DNA of 64,000 bases from Pelagibacteraceae bacterium AG-426-I15. GTDB taxonomy: Bacteria > Pseudomonadota > Alphaproteobacteria > Pelagibacterales > Pelagibacteraceae. Below the pieces are notes generated by a model. It ran no database searches and had not been told where the DNA came from. It worked only from the letters and a program-made list of their open reading frames with translations. Position numbers and translations under genes: made by a program. Location of the stretch: assembly GCA_003213135.1 (NCBI GenBank), contig QCNT01000002.1, positions 62,001-126,000 of the forward strand, in the 5' to 3' direction. Positions 53,999-63,443 of the stretch are shown here, piece after piece; within the stretch, counting starts at the first letter, position 1; every line of letters starts with the position of its first letter.

Positions 53999-55562
53999 TT
54001 TTTCTAATAGTTGATAAAATTGACCCACCTCTTTTTACAACGCTTAAGTTTTTTCCATCATACTTGTCAAAACAATTTGTTAATTTATTATTATTCTTTA
54101 TTACTCTATTGGTCATAATTATTAGATCTGCATCTTTTTCATTAACAAATTTAAAGTTTTTATAACCAATTTTATATGAAATTTTTTTAGCGATGTGAGG
54201 ACTGACGCCACAGGTGCCAATTAAATATTTTTTATTTTTTGAAACTTTTGAATATTTAATTAGTTCATTTAAAGAAGTTCCCCAATAATCATTTTCAAAT
54301 TTTTGATATCTTTCAGATTTTTTTCCGTTCAAAATATTCAAATAAGTGTATTGATATGGTGTAATTTGAATAAAATTAAAAATGAAATAAATTGCTGCCA
54401 AAGATAAAGAAATATTAATTATTTTCGAAACTTTATTTTTGTATAAATAATAAATTACTAGAGAGGGAATAATTAAAAAATAAGGTAAAGTCCAAAGAAA
54501 TAATCTCATGCCATCGTAGATTGGGTAGGGCACAAATAATAAAATCAAATTTGGAAAAATTATCAAAGAAAATACAAAAATTATTTTATAATTGAATTCA
54601 TTAAAACTTTTTATAAAAAAAATTTTATTTTTAAATAAATAAATAATAAATAAAATATATAAGATCAGAATATATTCTGGAGATTTTAAAATAAAATTAA
54701 TAATAATATAATTTTTAGGAACTTTATCTGAGTCATAATAAATCCCATTAATTAAGTTATGAGGCCAACCAGTCCAATATGTTTCGGAAAAAGTGGCAAA
54801 TAAAAATTTAAAAGGCAATACAAAAATATTAGGATAGGTGTCAATCCAAAAAATAACAAGTAAGATATAAAATAATACAAAACAAATAGCGGTGTCGAAT
54901 AGAAACTTTGCAATATTAAATTTTTTAACAGAAATTTTTTTAAAATAAAAAATATCTAAAATTATAAAAATAAATATTGGCAATAAGGACCCGAGAAAAA
55001 CTAATTGGATACCCGACCCAACAGAGGCTAATAATGCAATTAATATCAAATAATTTCTAGCTTCCGTTTTGTTATGTTGATTTTTAATATATCTAAAAAT
55101 AAAAAAACTTATCCAAACATGACACAAGGCTAAAATTGTATCCTTACTATTTATTCCCATGTGTCCAAAAAAAATAGGATAAAAAAACATAATAATAAAT
55201 ATAATTTTTCCCACATGTTTGTTAAAAACTTCTGAAACAAATTTGCTTATTCCATAAATGGTCAGTAATGAAAAAAATAAATTTATAATGTGAGTTGCTT
55301 CAATTTCATATTTTAAAGGAACAGCTTTTGTTAACAAATAAAGTGTTGAAAAATATAAAGTTGAATAATTTTCTCTATAAATAAAATCTTCTTTGATTTG
55401 ACCGAATGATAATAAATAGTTTAAAGTTATTTTCCCATGAATTAGCATTGCTTTTTCATCCCAAGCTTCACCAATAGTTAAGGCACAGTAGGTAGCAAAG
55501 AGGAATAGTGCAAAAATTAAATATCTTTGTTTTTTTTCAATGTTATCGAAAATTTTTTTCAA
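53991..55562 (-). CDS. Membrane glycosyltransferase (GT-C fold, GT39/ArnT-like)
   Basis: The 523-aa protein has about 10-12 hydrophobic segments. A GT-C acidic pair is seen early (GEAWDEKAML, about residues 31-40) in the first periplasmic loop, and a soluble C-terminal stretch follows (about 430-523). Enzymes of this type use undecaprenyl-phosphate sugars on the periplasmic side. It has a 4-nt overlap with the small ORF upstream of it. Confidence 0.7.
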   Translation of the reverse strand: MKKIFDNIEKKQRYLIFALFLFATYCALTIGEAWDEKAMLIHGKITLNYLLSFGQIKEDFIYRENYSTLYFSTLYLLTKAVPLKYEIEATHIINLFFSLLTIYGISKFVSEVFNKHVGKIIFIIMFFYPIFFGHMGINSKDTILALCHVWISFFIFRYIKNQHNKTEARNYLILIALLASVGSGIQLVFLGSLLPIFIFIILDIFYFKKISVKKFNIAKFLFDTAICFVLFYILLVIFWIDTYPNIFVLPFKFLFATFSETYWTGWPHNLINGIYYDSDKVPKNYIIINFILKSPEYILILYILFIIYLFKNKIFFIKSFNEFNYKIIFVFSLIIFPNLILLFVPYPIYDGMRLFLWTLPYFLIIPSLVIYYLYKNKVSKIINISLSLAAIYFIFNFIQITPYQYTYLNILNGKKSERYQKFENDYWGTSLNELIKYSKVSKNKKYLIGTCGVSPHIAKKISYKIGYKNFKFVNEKDADLIIMTNRVIKNNNKLTNCFDKYDGKNLSVVKRGGSILSTIRKIK

Positions 55563-55864
55563 TTTGGTTTAGCTTGCTGAATTTCATTTTTAACTTTTAT
55601 GAAAAATTTGTATAAAAGTTCTGCATCTTTTTGATCTAAAAGACGATCTTTTTCTAAACCTTTAGTTATTTCTGATCTAATTTTATTCTTAAATTGGTCT
55701 CTTTCCTCTTTATCATTTAATGAAATAATTTTATCAATTTTTTCTAATCTTTCACCAACAATTAAATTAAACGACATGTTAATTACAATTATTAGGGCAA
55801 GCGTAATTGCAAATAGTTTTATAAAAAAAGTTTTTAGACTGGGTTTATTTTTATTACGACTCAT
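55559..55864 (-). CDS. Small membrane-anchored protein of unknown function
   Basis: The 101-aa protein has a basic N-terminus, one hydrophobic segment (about 13-35) and a charged helical C-terminus that probably lies in the periplasm. It overlaps the membrane glycosyltransferase gene by 4 nt, so the two are co-translated. No family recognised. Confidence 0.55.
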   Translation of the reverse strand: MSRNKNKPSLKTFFIKLFAITLALIIVINMSFNLIVGERLEKIDKIISLNDKEERDQFKNKIRSEITKGLEKDRLLDQKDAELLYKFFIKVKNEIQQAKPN

Positions 55865-55922
55865 TATTATTATATTAATTAATATTAATTTATACTAAAC
55901 TAAAATTATTAAAAAAACCATT

Positions 55923-56540
55923 ATGTTATTGAGCAATTTATTTAGAATTTTAAATAGTTATAAATTTTCTATATTTAAAATAATATTTTTTGAGATTTTA
56001 TATATAGTGAAAGGATATAAGGGTAATAAATTTAATCTAACAAAAAATGAAACAATGTCAGACAACATCCCTTGTCCTTATTACTTTTTAATGAAAATTA
56101 AAAAAGTATTAAAGCAAAATGGTTTTAAAACATTTTTAGATCTTGGATCTGGATCAGGGAGAACAATCGATTTCTTTAATAAAAATTTTTCAAATTGTGA
56201 ATTTATCGGTGTCGAATATTTGATTAATCAGTGTAATGAGTCAAAGAAAATTTTTGCTAATAATAAAAATATTAAAATTATTCAATCTGATTTTACTAAA
56301 ATAAATTTAACAGATTTAAAGCCTGATTGCTTATATTTAAATAACCCTTTTAGGAATTATAATCAAACAGAGGATTTTTTGAAAAAAATAATAAAATCTT
56401 TTTCCAATGAAAAAAATATTTTATTTATATTTGTTAATTATAATAAAAATATTTTCAAATCATTTAAAAATATTAAACATATAGACAGTTACTACATTAG
56501 CGATATAAAGGGCTATTCAATTTTTGGACTATATGAATAA
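55923..56540 (+). CDS. Class I SAM-dependent methyltransferase
   Basis: The 205-aa protein has the Gly-rich SAM motif FLDLGSGSGRTIDFF (about 75-89), an acidic second-strand region (IGVEYL) and LYLNNPF mid-protein. The N-terminal 45 residues are hydrophobic/basic and may attach it to the membrane. The substrate is unknown; its position within the glycan cluster suggests a sugar or lipid-carrier target. Overlaps the following GT2. Confidence 0.65.
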   Translation: MLLSNLFRILNSYKFSIFKIIFFEILYIVKGYKGNKFNLTKNETMSDNIPCPYYFLMKIKKVLKQNGFKTFLDLGSGSGRTIDFFNKNFSNCEFIGVEYLINQCNESKKIFANNKNIKIIQSDFTKINLTDLKPDCLYLNNPFRNYNQTEDFLKKIIKSFSNEKNILFIFVNYNKNIFKSFKNIKHIDSYYISDIKGYSIFGLYE

Positions 56541-57240
56541 AAAAGTATCAATTATTTTATGTACATATAATGAAGTTGGTTATGTAGAAAATACTATAAA
56601 ATTAATACATGAGACTTTACAAAATGTTGAAATAATTATTGTCGATGATAATTCTAATGATGGAACTATTGAAAAAATAAACTCTTTAAAAAGTAAATTC
56701 AAATTTAATTTAATTGTTAGAAAAAATGAGAGAGGTTTGGCATCAGCACAAAAAAAAGGTTTTGAGGTTTCAACGGGTGATTACGTAGGAACAATCGATA
56801 TTAATAGCCCAGATCAAATTTTAATTTTCCCAAAATTAATACAAAAATTAAATAATGGGCACGATTTAGCATGTCTTTCTCGATATATTGAAGGAGGCGG
56901 TGATAAAAGAATTTTTATTAGATCATTTTCAAGCTGGTTAATAAATTTTGTAGGTAGACTTTTTTTAAGAATTCCTTTTAATGATTTCACAAGTGGGATT
57001 TTTTTAATGAAAAGAGAACATTTAAAAATACTATTTAAAGTGATTTCAGGATATTCAGAGTGGTTTATAGAATTTATATATATTTTGCATAAAAATAATT
57101 TGAAACTTTCAGAGGTCTCATACGTACAGAACAAAGATGCTCATGAAATTGATAGCAAATCTTATCCAAATATATTTATTTTTATCTATCTGGGTGCACA
57201 ATATTTTTTTAGAATATTAATTACATTGTTTAGGAATTAA
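56533..57240 (+). CDS. Glycosyltransferase family 2, dolichol/undecaprenyl-phosphate type
   Basis: From the ATG at 56533, the 235-aa GT2 protein has VSIILCTYNEVGYVENTIKLI, IIVDDNSNDGT (DxD-like) and RKNERGLASAQKKGFEVSTGD. These match polyprenol-phosphate sugar synthases. Such enzymes charge the lipid carrier used by GT-C transferases, one of which (57533) follows a small membrane ORF. It overlaps the methyltransferase gene by 8 nt. Confidence 0.78.
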   Translation: MNKKVSIILCTYNEVGYVENTIKLIHETLQNVEIIIVDDNSNDGTIEKINSLKSKFKFNLIVRKNERGLASAQKKGFEVSTGDYVGTIDINSPDQILIFPKLIQKLNNGHDLACLSRYIEGGGDKRIFIRSFSSWLINFVGRLFLRIPFNDFTSGIFLMKREHLKILFKVISGYSEWFIEFIYILHKNNLKLSEVSYVQNKDAHEIDSKSYPNIFIFIYLGAQYFFRILITLFRN

Positions 57241-57533
57241 TGATTGTATCTATTTTAGCTCTTTTTATTCTATATTATCTTGCCAAGCACATTTCAAATA
57301 AAATTATTTCAATAAAAACAGATAACGAACATGAAAATGAAAATAATTTTTGGATGTTTACCTATGATTTTAAGGTTAAAAAAAAAGAATCAATTTTTGA
57401 CAGAGATAGCGAGGAAGTTATTGCTAATAGAAGAACTAAAAATAATTTAATAGTTCTATTATATCTAACACATGCCGCTCTGTTTATTTACGTAAATTAT
57501 TTTGTGGTAAAATTACTTCTCTTAATTCTTTAA
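57240..57533 (+). CDS. Small two-helix membrane protein
   Basis: This 97-aa protein has a hydrophobic N-terminus (about 1-20), a hydrophilic middle and a hydrophobic C-terminus (about 73-97). Both start and stop codons share one base with the neighbouring genes, so it is translated as part of the GT2-GT-C unit. No family recognised. Confidence 0.55.
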   Translation: MIVSILALFILYYLAKHISNKIISIKTDNEHENENNFWMFTYDFKVKKKESIFDRDSEEVIANRRTKNNLIVLLYLTHAALFIYVNYFVVKLLLLIL

Positions 57534-59104
57534 TGATATCAATAACAAGATATAAAAATTTTTTTTTAATTACTTTACTTTTTTTTTCTTCAGTTTTTTT
57601 TAATCAATATTATGGAAATATTGGTGTTATGCCTATTGATACATTTTTTCCATTTAATTCTGGTTACGACGTTTTAAAGGGTTATTTCCCATTCAAAGAT
57701 TATTGGACAATCACTGGTCCATTTATGGATATAGTACAAGCCCTATTTTTTAAAATTTTTGGTATTTCATGGTTTAGCTATGTTTTACACGCATCAATTT
57801 TTAATTTTATTTTTGTAATTTTCTTTTATCAAATGCTTAGAAAATTTAAATTAAATATAAATTATAGTTTTTTTTACTCTCTCCTACTGTCATTGTTAGC
57901 TTATCCCTCAGCAGGAACCCCATATGTTGATCATCATTCATCATATTTGTCTGCTTTATCAGTTTTTACATTTATTTTAGCCTTAAAAACAAACAATAAA
58001 AACTACTGGTTTTTTTTGCCAATTATATTTGTATTTTCTTTTTTAACCAAACAAACACCTGCTGGATATATTTTAATAATAATTCTGTCTCTTTCTATAA
58101 TATACTTTATTTTTAATTTCGATTTTAAAAAAATTATTTATGGATTCCTTGGATCAATAACTATTCTGATAATTTTTTTATCAATGATGATATTGGGAAA
58201 AATTCCACTTACTAATTTTATTGAGCAATATATTTTATTTCCAATGTCACTAGGAGGTAGCAGACTGGGAGAAGGTTTTCTTTTTCCATTAGAATTTAAT
58301 AGAATTTTTTTGCGTTTTAAATTAATACATTTGGCGAGCATTATTTTATTTGTAGTATTAATAATAAATATAAAAAATAATAAAAGGTATTTAGCTAGTA
58401 ATGAATTTTTAATTATTCTTTCATTAATAAGTTTATCCTTCACTTTAATTGCCCATCAATTAATGACGTTAAATGGGATATATATTTATTTTTTAATTCC
58501 TATTTTATGTGCATTTTCACACATATATTTTATTAAATATTTTAATAAAAAAAAGTTTATCCTTTATTTTCTAATAGCTTTAAGTTCATCATCTGCAATT
58601 TACTATGGCTACAAGTATATTGATAAGAGAGATTTTATGGATCTTAGAGAGGTGAATTTATCAAAAGCAATAGAGGCAAGTTCATTGGATAAAAAACTCG
58701 ATGGTCTTAAATGGATAACACCCAAGTATCCAGAAAATCCAGAGTCTGAAATTTCAAAATTAAAAGAAGTCATAGAGATTATTAAAAATGACGATTCAGA
58801 AAAGGCAATATTTACAGATTATCAATTTATTTCCGTTATACTATCAGTTTATGACAACTCACCTAATAAAGTCTGGAATTCATTTCATGTTTATCCAACA
58901 AAAGGAGACAGCTATTTTGAAAGTTACAAAAAATTTTTTATCAATAATATTAAAAATTCAAAAATTAAAACTATATATTTGGTAAAACCTTTTTTTAGAG
59001 ACGATGATGTTTTAAAAGATATTTTAGAGAAAAATTGTATTAAAAAAATTATATTAAATGATATTTTAGATAAATTTTTAATAAAAGATTGCTCACAAAT
59101 ATAA
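57533..59104 (+). CDS. Membrane glycosyltransferase (GT-C fold, GT39-like)
   Basis: A second 523-aa polytopic protein with about ten hydrophobic segments. A long first loop (PIDTFFPFNSGYDVLKGYFPFKDYW) bears acidic residues. The C-terminal 130 residues are soluble. Same length and general plan as the product of 53991-55562 but not an obvious duplicate. Probably transfers a sugar from a lipid carrier made by the adjoining GT2. Confidence 0.68.
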   Translation: MISITRYKNFFLITLLFFSSVFFNQYYGNIGVMPIDTFFPFNSGYDVLKGYFPFKDYWTITGPFMDIVQALFFKIFGISWFSYVLHASIFNFIFVIFFYQMLRKFKLNINYSFFYSLLLSLLAYPSAGTPYVDHHSSYLSALSVFTFILALKTNNKNYWFFLPIIFVFSFLTKQTPAGYILIIILSLSIIYFIFNFDFKKIIYGFLGSITILIIFLSMMILGKIPLTNFIEQYILFPMSLGGSRLGEGFLFPLEFNRIFLRFKLIHLASIILFVVLIINIKNNKRYLASNEFLIILSLISLSFTLIAHQLMTLNGIYIYFLIPILCAFSHIYFIKYFNKKKFILYFLIALSSSSAIYYGYKYIDKRDFMDLREVNLSKAIEASSLDKKLDGLKWITPKYPENPESEISKLKEVIEIIKNDDSEKAIFTDYQFISVILSVYDNSPNKVWNSFHVYPTKGDSYFESYKKFFINNIKNSKIKTIYLVKPFFRDDDVLKDILEKNCIKKIILNDILDKFLIKDCSQI

Positions 59105-59109
59105 AATAA

Positions 59110-60090
59110 TTAATTATTTATTTTCTTTTCCCATTTTAAGGAAGATTTTATGATTAAATCTAGTTTGTTATATTTGGGTTTCCATTTTATTTTTTTTTTT
59201 ATTTTAGATATGTTGGCTACAACAGAAATAGCATCACCTTGTCGTCTTGGACCAAAAAATATTGACATTTTGTTTTTAAGAATTTTGTTAAAAGACTTGA
59301 TTACCTGCATTACAGAGTAACCCTTGCCATAACCACAATTAAATATTTCTGATTTCCCTTTTTTAAGCAAGTATTCAAGTGATAAAATATGAATATTAGC
59401 CAAATCCATAACGTGAATAAAATCTCTAATAGTTGTTCCATCTTTAGTATTGTAGTTATTTCCATTTACAATTAGTTTTTTACGCTGACCTGTTGCTACT
59501 TCACTGGCAACTTTGATTAAATGACTGGATTTTTTATCTATCAAGCCTGTTCTCATTTTATGATCTGCTCCAGCTACATTGAAATATCTTAGTATTATAC
59601 AATTAATTTTTTTTTGTTTTATTTTTTCAATTAAAAATTTTTCTAGTCTTAATTTTGATTTTGCATATGGATTAGTTGGTTTTTTTGGACTATTTTCGTT
59701 ATATTTAAATTTAGTTTTTTCTCCATAAACAGATGCGGTTGATGAAAAAATTATTGTATTTAAATTATTATCCATACAAGTTTGAAAAAAAGTTTTTGCT
59801 TTAATAAAATTGAATAGATTATATTTTTTTCGTTTCTTAAATGATTCCTCTACCTTAATAAGACCAGCAAAATGCATTACCGCATCAAAGCTATTATTTT
59901 GCAAAAAATTACTAATTTTTTTTTTATTTCCAATATCAGACTTAAAAAATTTTGCTTTTTTAGGTATTAATTTTTTATTTCCAGTTATAAGACTATCAAT
60001 AATTGTAACCTTTAATCCCTTATCCAAAAGTAAGTTCGCAACTTGACTACCTATATAGCCAGCACCTCCTGTTAATAGAATATTTTTCAT
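59110..60090 (-). CDS. galE: UDP-glucose 4-epimerase
   Basis: The 326-aa SDR has GGAGYIGSQ (7-15), HFAGLIKVEES, FSSTASVYG and YAKSK (Tyr-x3-Lys), then RYFNVAGAD, GTTIRDFIHVMDLA and WKPKYN. These are strong GalE signatures. It interconverts UDP-glucose and UDP-galactose, supplying UDP-galactopyranose to the mutase 3 nt upstream on the same strand. Confidence 0.93.
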   Translation of the reverse strand: MKNILLTGGAGYIGSQVANLLLDKGLKVTIIDSLITGNKKLIPKKAKFFKSDIGNKKKISNFLQNNSFDAVMHFAGLIKVEESFKKRKKYNLFNFIKAKTFFQTCMDNNLNTIIFSSTASVYGEKTKFKYNENSPKKPTNPYAKSKLRLEKFLIEKIKQKKINCIILRYFNVAGADHKMRTGLIDKKSSHLIKVASEVATGQRKKLIVNGNNYNTKDGTTIRDFIHVMDLANIHILSLEYLLKKGKSEIFNCGYGKGYSVMQVIKSFNKILKNKMSIFFGPRRQGDAISVVANISKIKKKIKWKPKYNKLDLIIKSSLKWEKKINN

Positions 60091-60093
60091 ATC

Positions 60094-61233
60094 TTATTTA
60101 AATATTTTTTTTATTATATTAAACTTATTTAATGCTGCAGATATAGTCATGTCCATGTCGTAGTAAGCATAGTCCGCAAGTCTTCCGCCAAAAATTATTT
60201 TTTTATTTTTATTTTTTATCAAATAATTCTTATACATAGCGTGTCTTTCTTTATTTTCACTATTATTAATCGGATAATATGGTTCACTATTGTTTACTTT
60301 AGGATACTCTTTAATTATTAAAGTTTTTTTTCCATATTTCCTTTCAGGATGAAGATGCCTTGGCTCATGAATTCTTGTATAATTAAATTTAATTTCAGGA
60401 TAATTAATAACGGATGTTCCCTGGTAATCTTCTGAATTAATTACTTCTTTTTTAAAACCTAACGATCTCCATTCTAATTTTCCAAATTTATTTTTTAGAA
60501 GTTTGTCTAATGGTCCAGTGTAAATTGTTAAATATTTTACTTTAAAATTGTTTTCATACTCATAATTAAAATTGTAAATAACTTCAATCTTTGAACTTTC
60601 AGTGAGTCTCTTAAATATACTGGTATAACCATCAAGCGGTATACCTTGAATAAAAGGGTTTTTATAGTAATCTTCGTTATAATTAAATCTTAGCGGAAGT
60701 CTATTAAATATAGAGGGTGGTAAATTTTTGGGGTCTTTCCCCCATTGTTTAAAAGTGTAATATTTTATAAAAGCTTTGTAAAGTTTTTCACCAATTTGAG
60801 ACAATGCTTTTTCTTCAAAATTATTATAATTATTTTTATAGAATTTTTTTGTTTGCCTTGTAACAAAATCTCTTGCTTGGGAAGGCGAAAAGTTTTTTCC
60901 AAAAAAACTATTAATTGTTTCCAAGTTAATTGGAAGTTGGTATGTTTTTGATTTATATTTTGTTAGAACTTGGTGCCTATAACTATTAAACTTTGTAAAG
61001 TCTTTTAAGTAATCCCATACGGCTTTAATAGAAGTATGAAAAATGTGTGTTCCATACTTATGATATTCAATACCTGTATTTTTATCAACTTCACTATAGC
61101 AATTCCCCCCAATGTGATTTCTCTTTTCTAAAATGATTACCTTTTTTTTTAAAATTGACGATATTCTTTCAGCTATAACACAACCATAAAGTCCAGATCC
61201 AACAATTAAGAAATCAGTTTTAATTTTTTTCAT
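60094..61233 (-). CDS. glf: UDP-galactopyranose mutase
   Basis: The 379-aa flavoenzyme has the FAD-binding motif FLIVGSGLYGCVIAERI (about 7-23), IILEKRNHIGGNCYSE, YGTHIFHT, GRLADYAYYDMD near the C-terminus and INSFFGKNFSP. It converts UDP-Galp to UDP-Galf, the donor for galactofuranose. It is divergent from the glycosyltransferase at 61277 and lies before galE in transcription. Confidence 0.95.
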   Translation of the reverse strand: MKKIKTDFLIVGSGLYGCVIAERISSILKKKVIILEKRNHIGGNCYSEVDKNTGIEYHKYGTHIFHTSIKAVWDYLKDFTKFNSYRHQVLTKYKSKTYQLPINLETINSFFGKNFSPSQARDFVTRQTKKFYKNNYNNFEEKALSQIGEKLYKAFIKYYTFKQWGKDPKNLPPSIFNRLPLRFNYNEDYYKNPFIQGIPLDGYTSIFKRLTESSKIEVIYNFNYEYENNFKVKYLTIYTGPLDKLLKNKFGKLEWRSLGFKKEVINSEDYQGTSVINYPEIKFNYTRIHEPRHLHPERKYGKKTLIIKEYPKVNNSEPYYPINNSENKERHAMYKNYLIKNKNKKIIFGGRLADYAYYDMDMTISAALNKFNIIKKIFK

Positions 61234-61276
61234 TTTTATAAATTATTTTTATACATATTATGATATTAAAATATAG

Positions 61277-62380
61277 ATGGTTTCAAACAATAAAACTATT
61301 CAAGTTAAAGAAAATTGTAAAATCTATATCATGTCTCCAGCCAATGTAGCTACCGGAGGTCCAGAAGCATTGCACCAGTTAGCATTTACTCTTAAAAATT
61401 CCCTAAAATTAAACACATTTATTTATTATATTCCCCAAACAAAACAAAACCCAATTCATGACAATTATAAAATGTATTCCATAAATTTTGTTAAAGAAGT
61501 CGAAGATGACCCAAACAATATTTTAATAGTACCTGAATACTTTGAATTTTTACAAATAGCAAAAAAATTTAATAAAATACAAAAGGCCATATGGTGGCTC
61601 AGTATTGATAATTACTTTGGTTATAGATTTAGAAAAAAAAATTCTAAGTTAATTAGATCAATTATAAAAATACCATTCAACTTTATAAATTTTTTCAATT
61701 TGCTAACTTTTAATTTTTTTGGATTAATTACTATACAAGATTACTTAAAATTTATTTATAAATCATCAAATTTATTTAAGCAAAGGGAACTATCTCAAGG
61801 TAATATCCACTTAGCTCAATCTAAATATGCTTTTAACTTTCTATCTAAAAAAATAATAAATTTAGATATATTGTCAGATTATATAAGAGATGATTTTTTT
61901 GATTCAATAAAGTTTGATAAAGAAAAAAAAGAAAATATAATTACCTACAACCCTCTTAAAAGTAATCAGTATATGAAAAAAATTATAAATAATAACAAAA
62001 AAATTAAATTTATTCCTTTAGTTGGATTAAAAAAAGATGAAATCATAAATATATTAAAAAAATCTAAAATTTATTTTGATATTGGTTCACACCCTGGAAA
62101 AGATAGAATACCTAGAGAGGCAGCTTTGCTTGGAAATTGCATAATTACAAATAAACGTGGAAGTGCATCAAATATAGAAGATATAAATATCCCTAATGAT
62201 TTCAAATTTAATGAAAATTTTTTCAATATCAAAAAAATAACAAAAAAAATAAACTATGTTTTTAATAATTACGAAGCAGAGTCTAAAAAATTTGATCCAT
62301 ATATAAACAAAATTACATTAGAGAAGAAAGTTTTTGAAAACGAGGTAAAAAAAATATTTGGTAAAAAAAATGGTAATTAG
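61277..62380 (+). CDS. Putative glycosyltransferase (GT4-like)
   Basis: The 367-aa protein starts KIYIMSPANVATGGPEALHQLAF and has the donor-domain segment VGLKKDEIINILKKSKIYFDIGSHPGKDRIPREAALLGNCIITNKRGSASN. The GKDRIPREAALLG region sits where GT4 enzymes carry their catalytic Glu. It is probably a galactofuranosyl or other surface glycosyltransferase. It overlaps the following acetyltransferase-like gene by 11 nt. Confidence 0.6.
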   Translation: MVSNNKTIQVKENCKIYIMSPANVATGGPEALHQLAFTLKNSLKLNTFIYYIPQTKQNPIHDNYKMYSINFVKEVEDDPNNILIVPEYFEFLQIAKKFNKIQKAIWWLSIDNYFGYRFRKKNSKLIRSIIKIPFNFINFFNLLTFNFFGLITIQDYLKFIYKSSNLFKQRELSQGNIHLAQSKYAFNFLSKKIINLDILSDYIRDDFFDSIKFDKEKKENIITYNPLKSNQYMKKIINNNKKIKFIPLVGLKKDEIINILKKSKIYFDIGSHPGKDRIPREAALLGNCIITNKRGSASNIEDINIPNDFKFNENFFNIKKITKKINYVFNNYEAESKKFDPYINKITLEKKVFENEVKKIFGKKNGN

Positions 62381-63437
62381 AGAAACTAAAGTACAAGATT
62401 TTTCAAAGATTGATAATTTACAAAAGAAATATAAATTAAGATCTATTAAAAATTATAAAAATAAAATTTTAAAAAATTATAATTCTTATTTAAAAAAATT
62501 TCCAATGGGCTGGGTTATTGAAGACAAAGGTGTTATTAGGGGATTTGTTGCTAATATATTGAAATCTTACAAATATAATAATAAAAAACTTTTATGTGCT
62601 GTAAGTAATTCTTTGGTTGTTGATAAAAACTACAGACAATTCACAATTAACTTAATGAGAAAATTTTTTGGACAGAGAAAAATTGATTTTTTTTTAAATA
62701 CTACACCAAATGAAGCTACATACAAAATTTGGAAAAAAATGGGCTCTAAGGATATTCCTCAGGAGACGATACACAAAAAACTAATTTATGTTTTCAACAC
62801 TAAAAAAACTTTGAATTTTTTTTTTCAACGAAAAAAAATCAAAATTCCAGGTTTAATGGTAAATCTAAGTTCTTTATTACTAAAAAAAAGTTTAATTAAA
62901 AAAATAAATATCAAATTCAATTATAACTATATTTTAAAAAGATCTTTCAAATTAGATAAAAAACTAAAAAATTTTATTACTAATAGGCAAGACAAAAATA
63001 AACTTGAACTAATAAGAAACAATTCTTGGTTTGAGTTAAATTATAATAATAATTTAAAACAAAAATCATTTTTATTTGTAATATACAAACAAAAAAAAAT
63101 AGTTGGTTTTTGTGGTCTTATAGAAAACAATATTGAAAAATTTAATTTAAGAAGACTTTCATTATGTGACATAATAGTTGATAGAAACAATCCTCAAGTT
63201 TATAAATTTTTATTTTTTAAACTGTTTAATATGAGTGAATTAAAGAAATACGATCTAATTGAAATGCAAGGTTTTGCTGATAAATGTTATAAAAATTTAA
63301 AAAAATACTCTCATTTAACTACTAGAATTAAGAATTTTTCATATTTATATAAAAATTCAAAAACTTCAAATAATAAAATTTTTGACAAAAGACCAACTTG
63401 GAAAATTTCTTTAATAGATGGGGATAATTTAATTTAA
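62370..63437 (+). CDS. GNAT-like acetyltransferase-fold protein
   Basis: From the ATG at 62370, about 355 residues. The N-terminal half has a GNAT pattern: IRETKVQDFSKIDNL, GWVIEDKGVIRGFVANI and SLVVDKNYRQFTINLMRKFFG. A second similar region (FLFVIYKQKKIVGFCGLIENN) is near residue 235, so two GNAT units may be present. It may acylate a sugar or peptide amine; target unknown. Confidence 0.5.
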   Translation: MVIRETKVQDFSKIDNLQKKYKLRSIKNYKNKILKNYNSYLKKFPMGWVIEDKGVIRGFVANILKSYKYNNKKLLCAVSNSLVVDKNYRQFTINLMRKFFGQRKIDFFLNTTPNEATYKIWKKMGSKDIPQETIHKKLIYVFNTKKTLNFFFQRKKIKIPGLMVNLSSLLLKKSLIKKINIKFNYNYILKRSFKLDKKLKNFITNRQDKNKLELIRNNSWFELNYNNNLKQKSFLFVIYKQKKIVGFCGLIENNIEKFNLRRLSLCDIIVDRNNPQVYKFLFFKLFNMSELKKYDLIEMQGFADKCYKNLKKYSHLTTRIKNFSYLYKNSKTSNNKIFDKRPTWKISLIDGDNLI

Positions 63438-63443
63438 AAACTT

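Noticed and set aside
59104-59119. 16-nt AT palindrome between the GT-C gene and galE
   Set aside because: It has no loop space and no U tract, and A/T palindromes are common in this composition, so it is not called a terminator.
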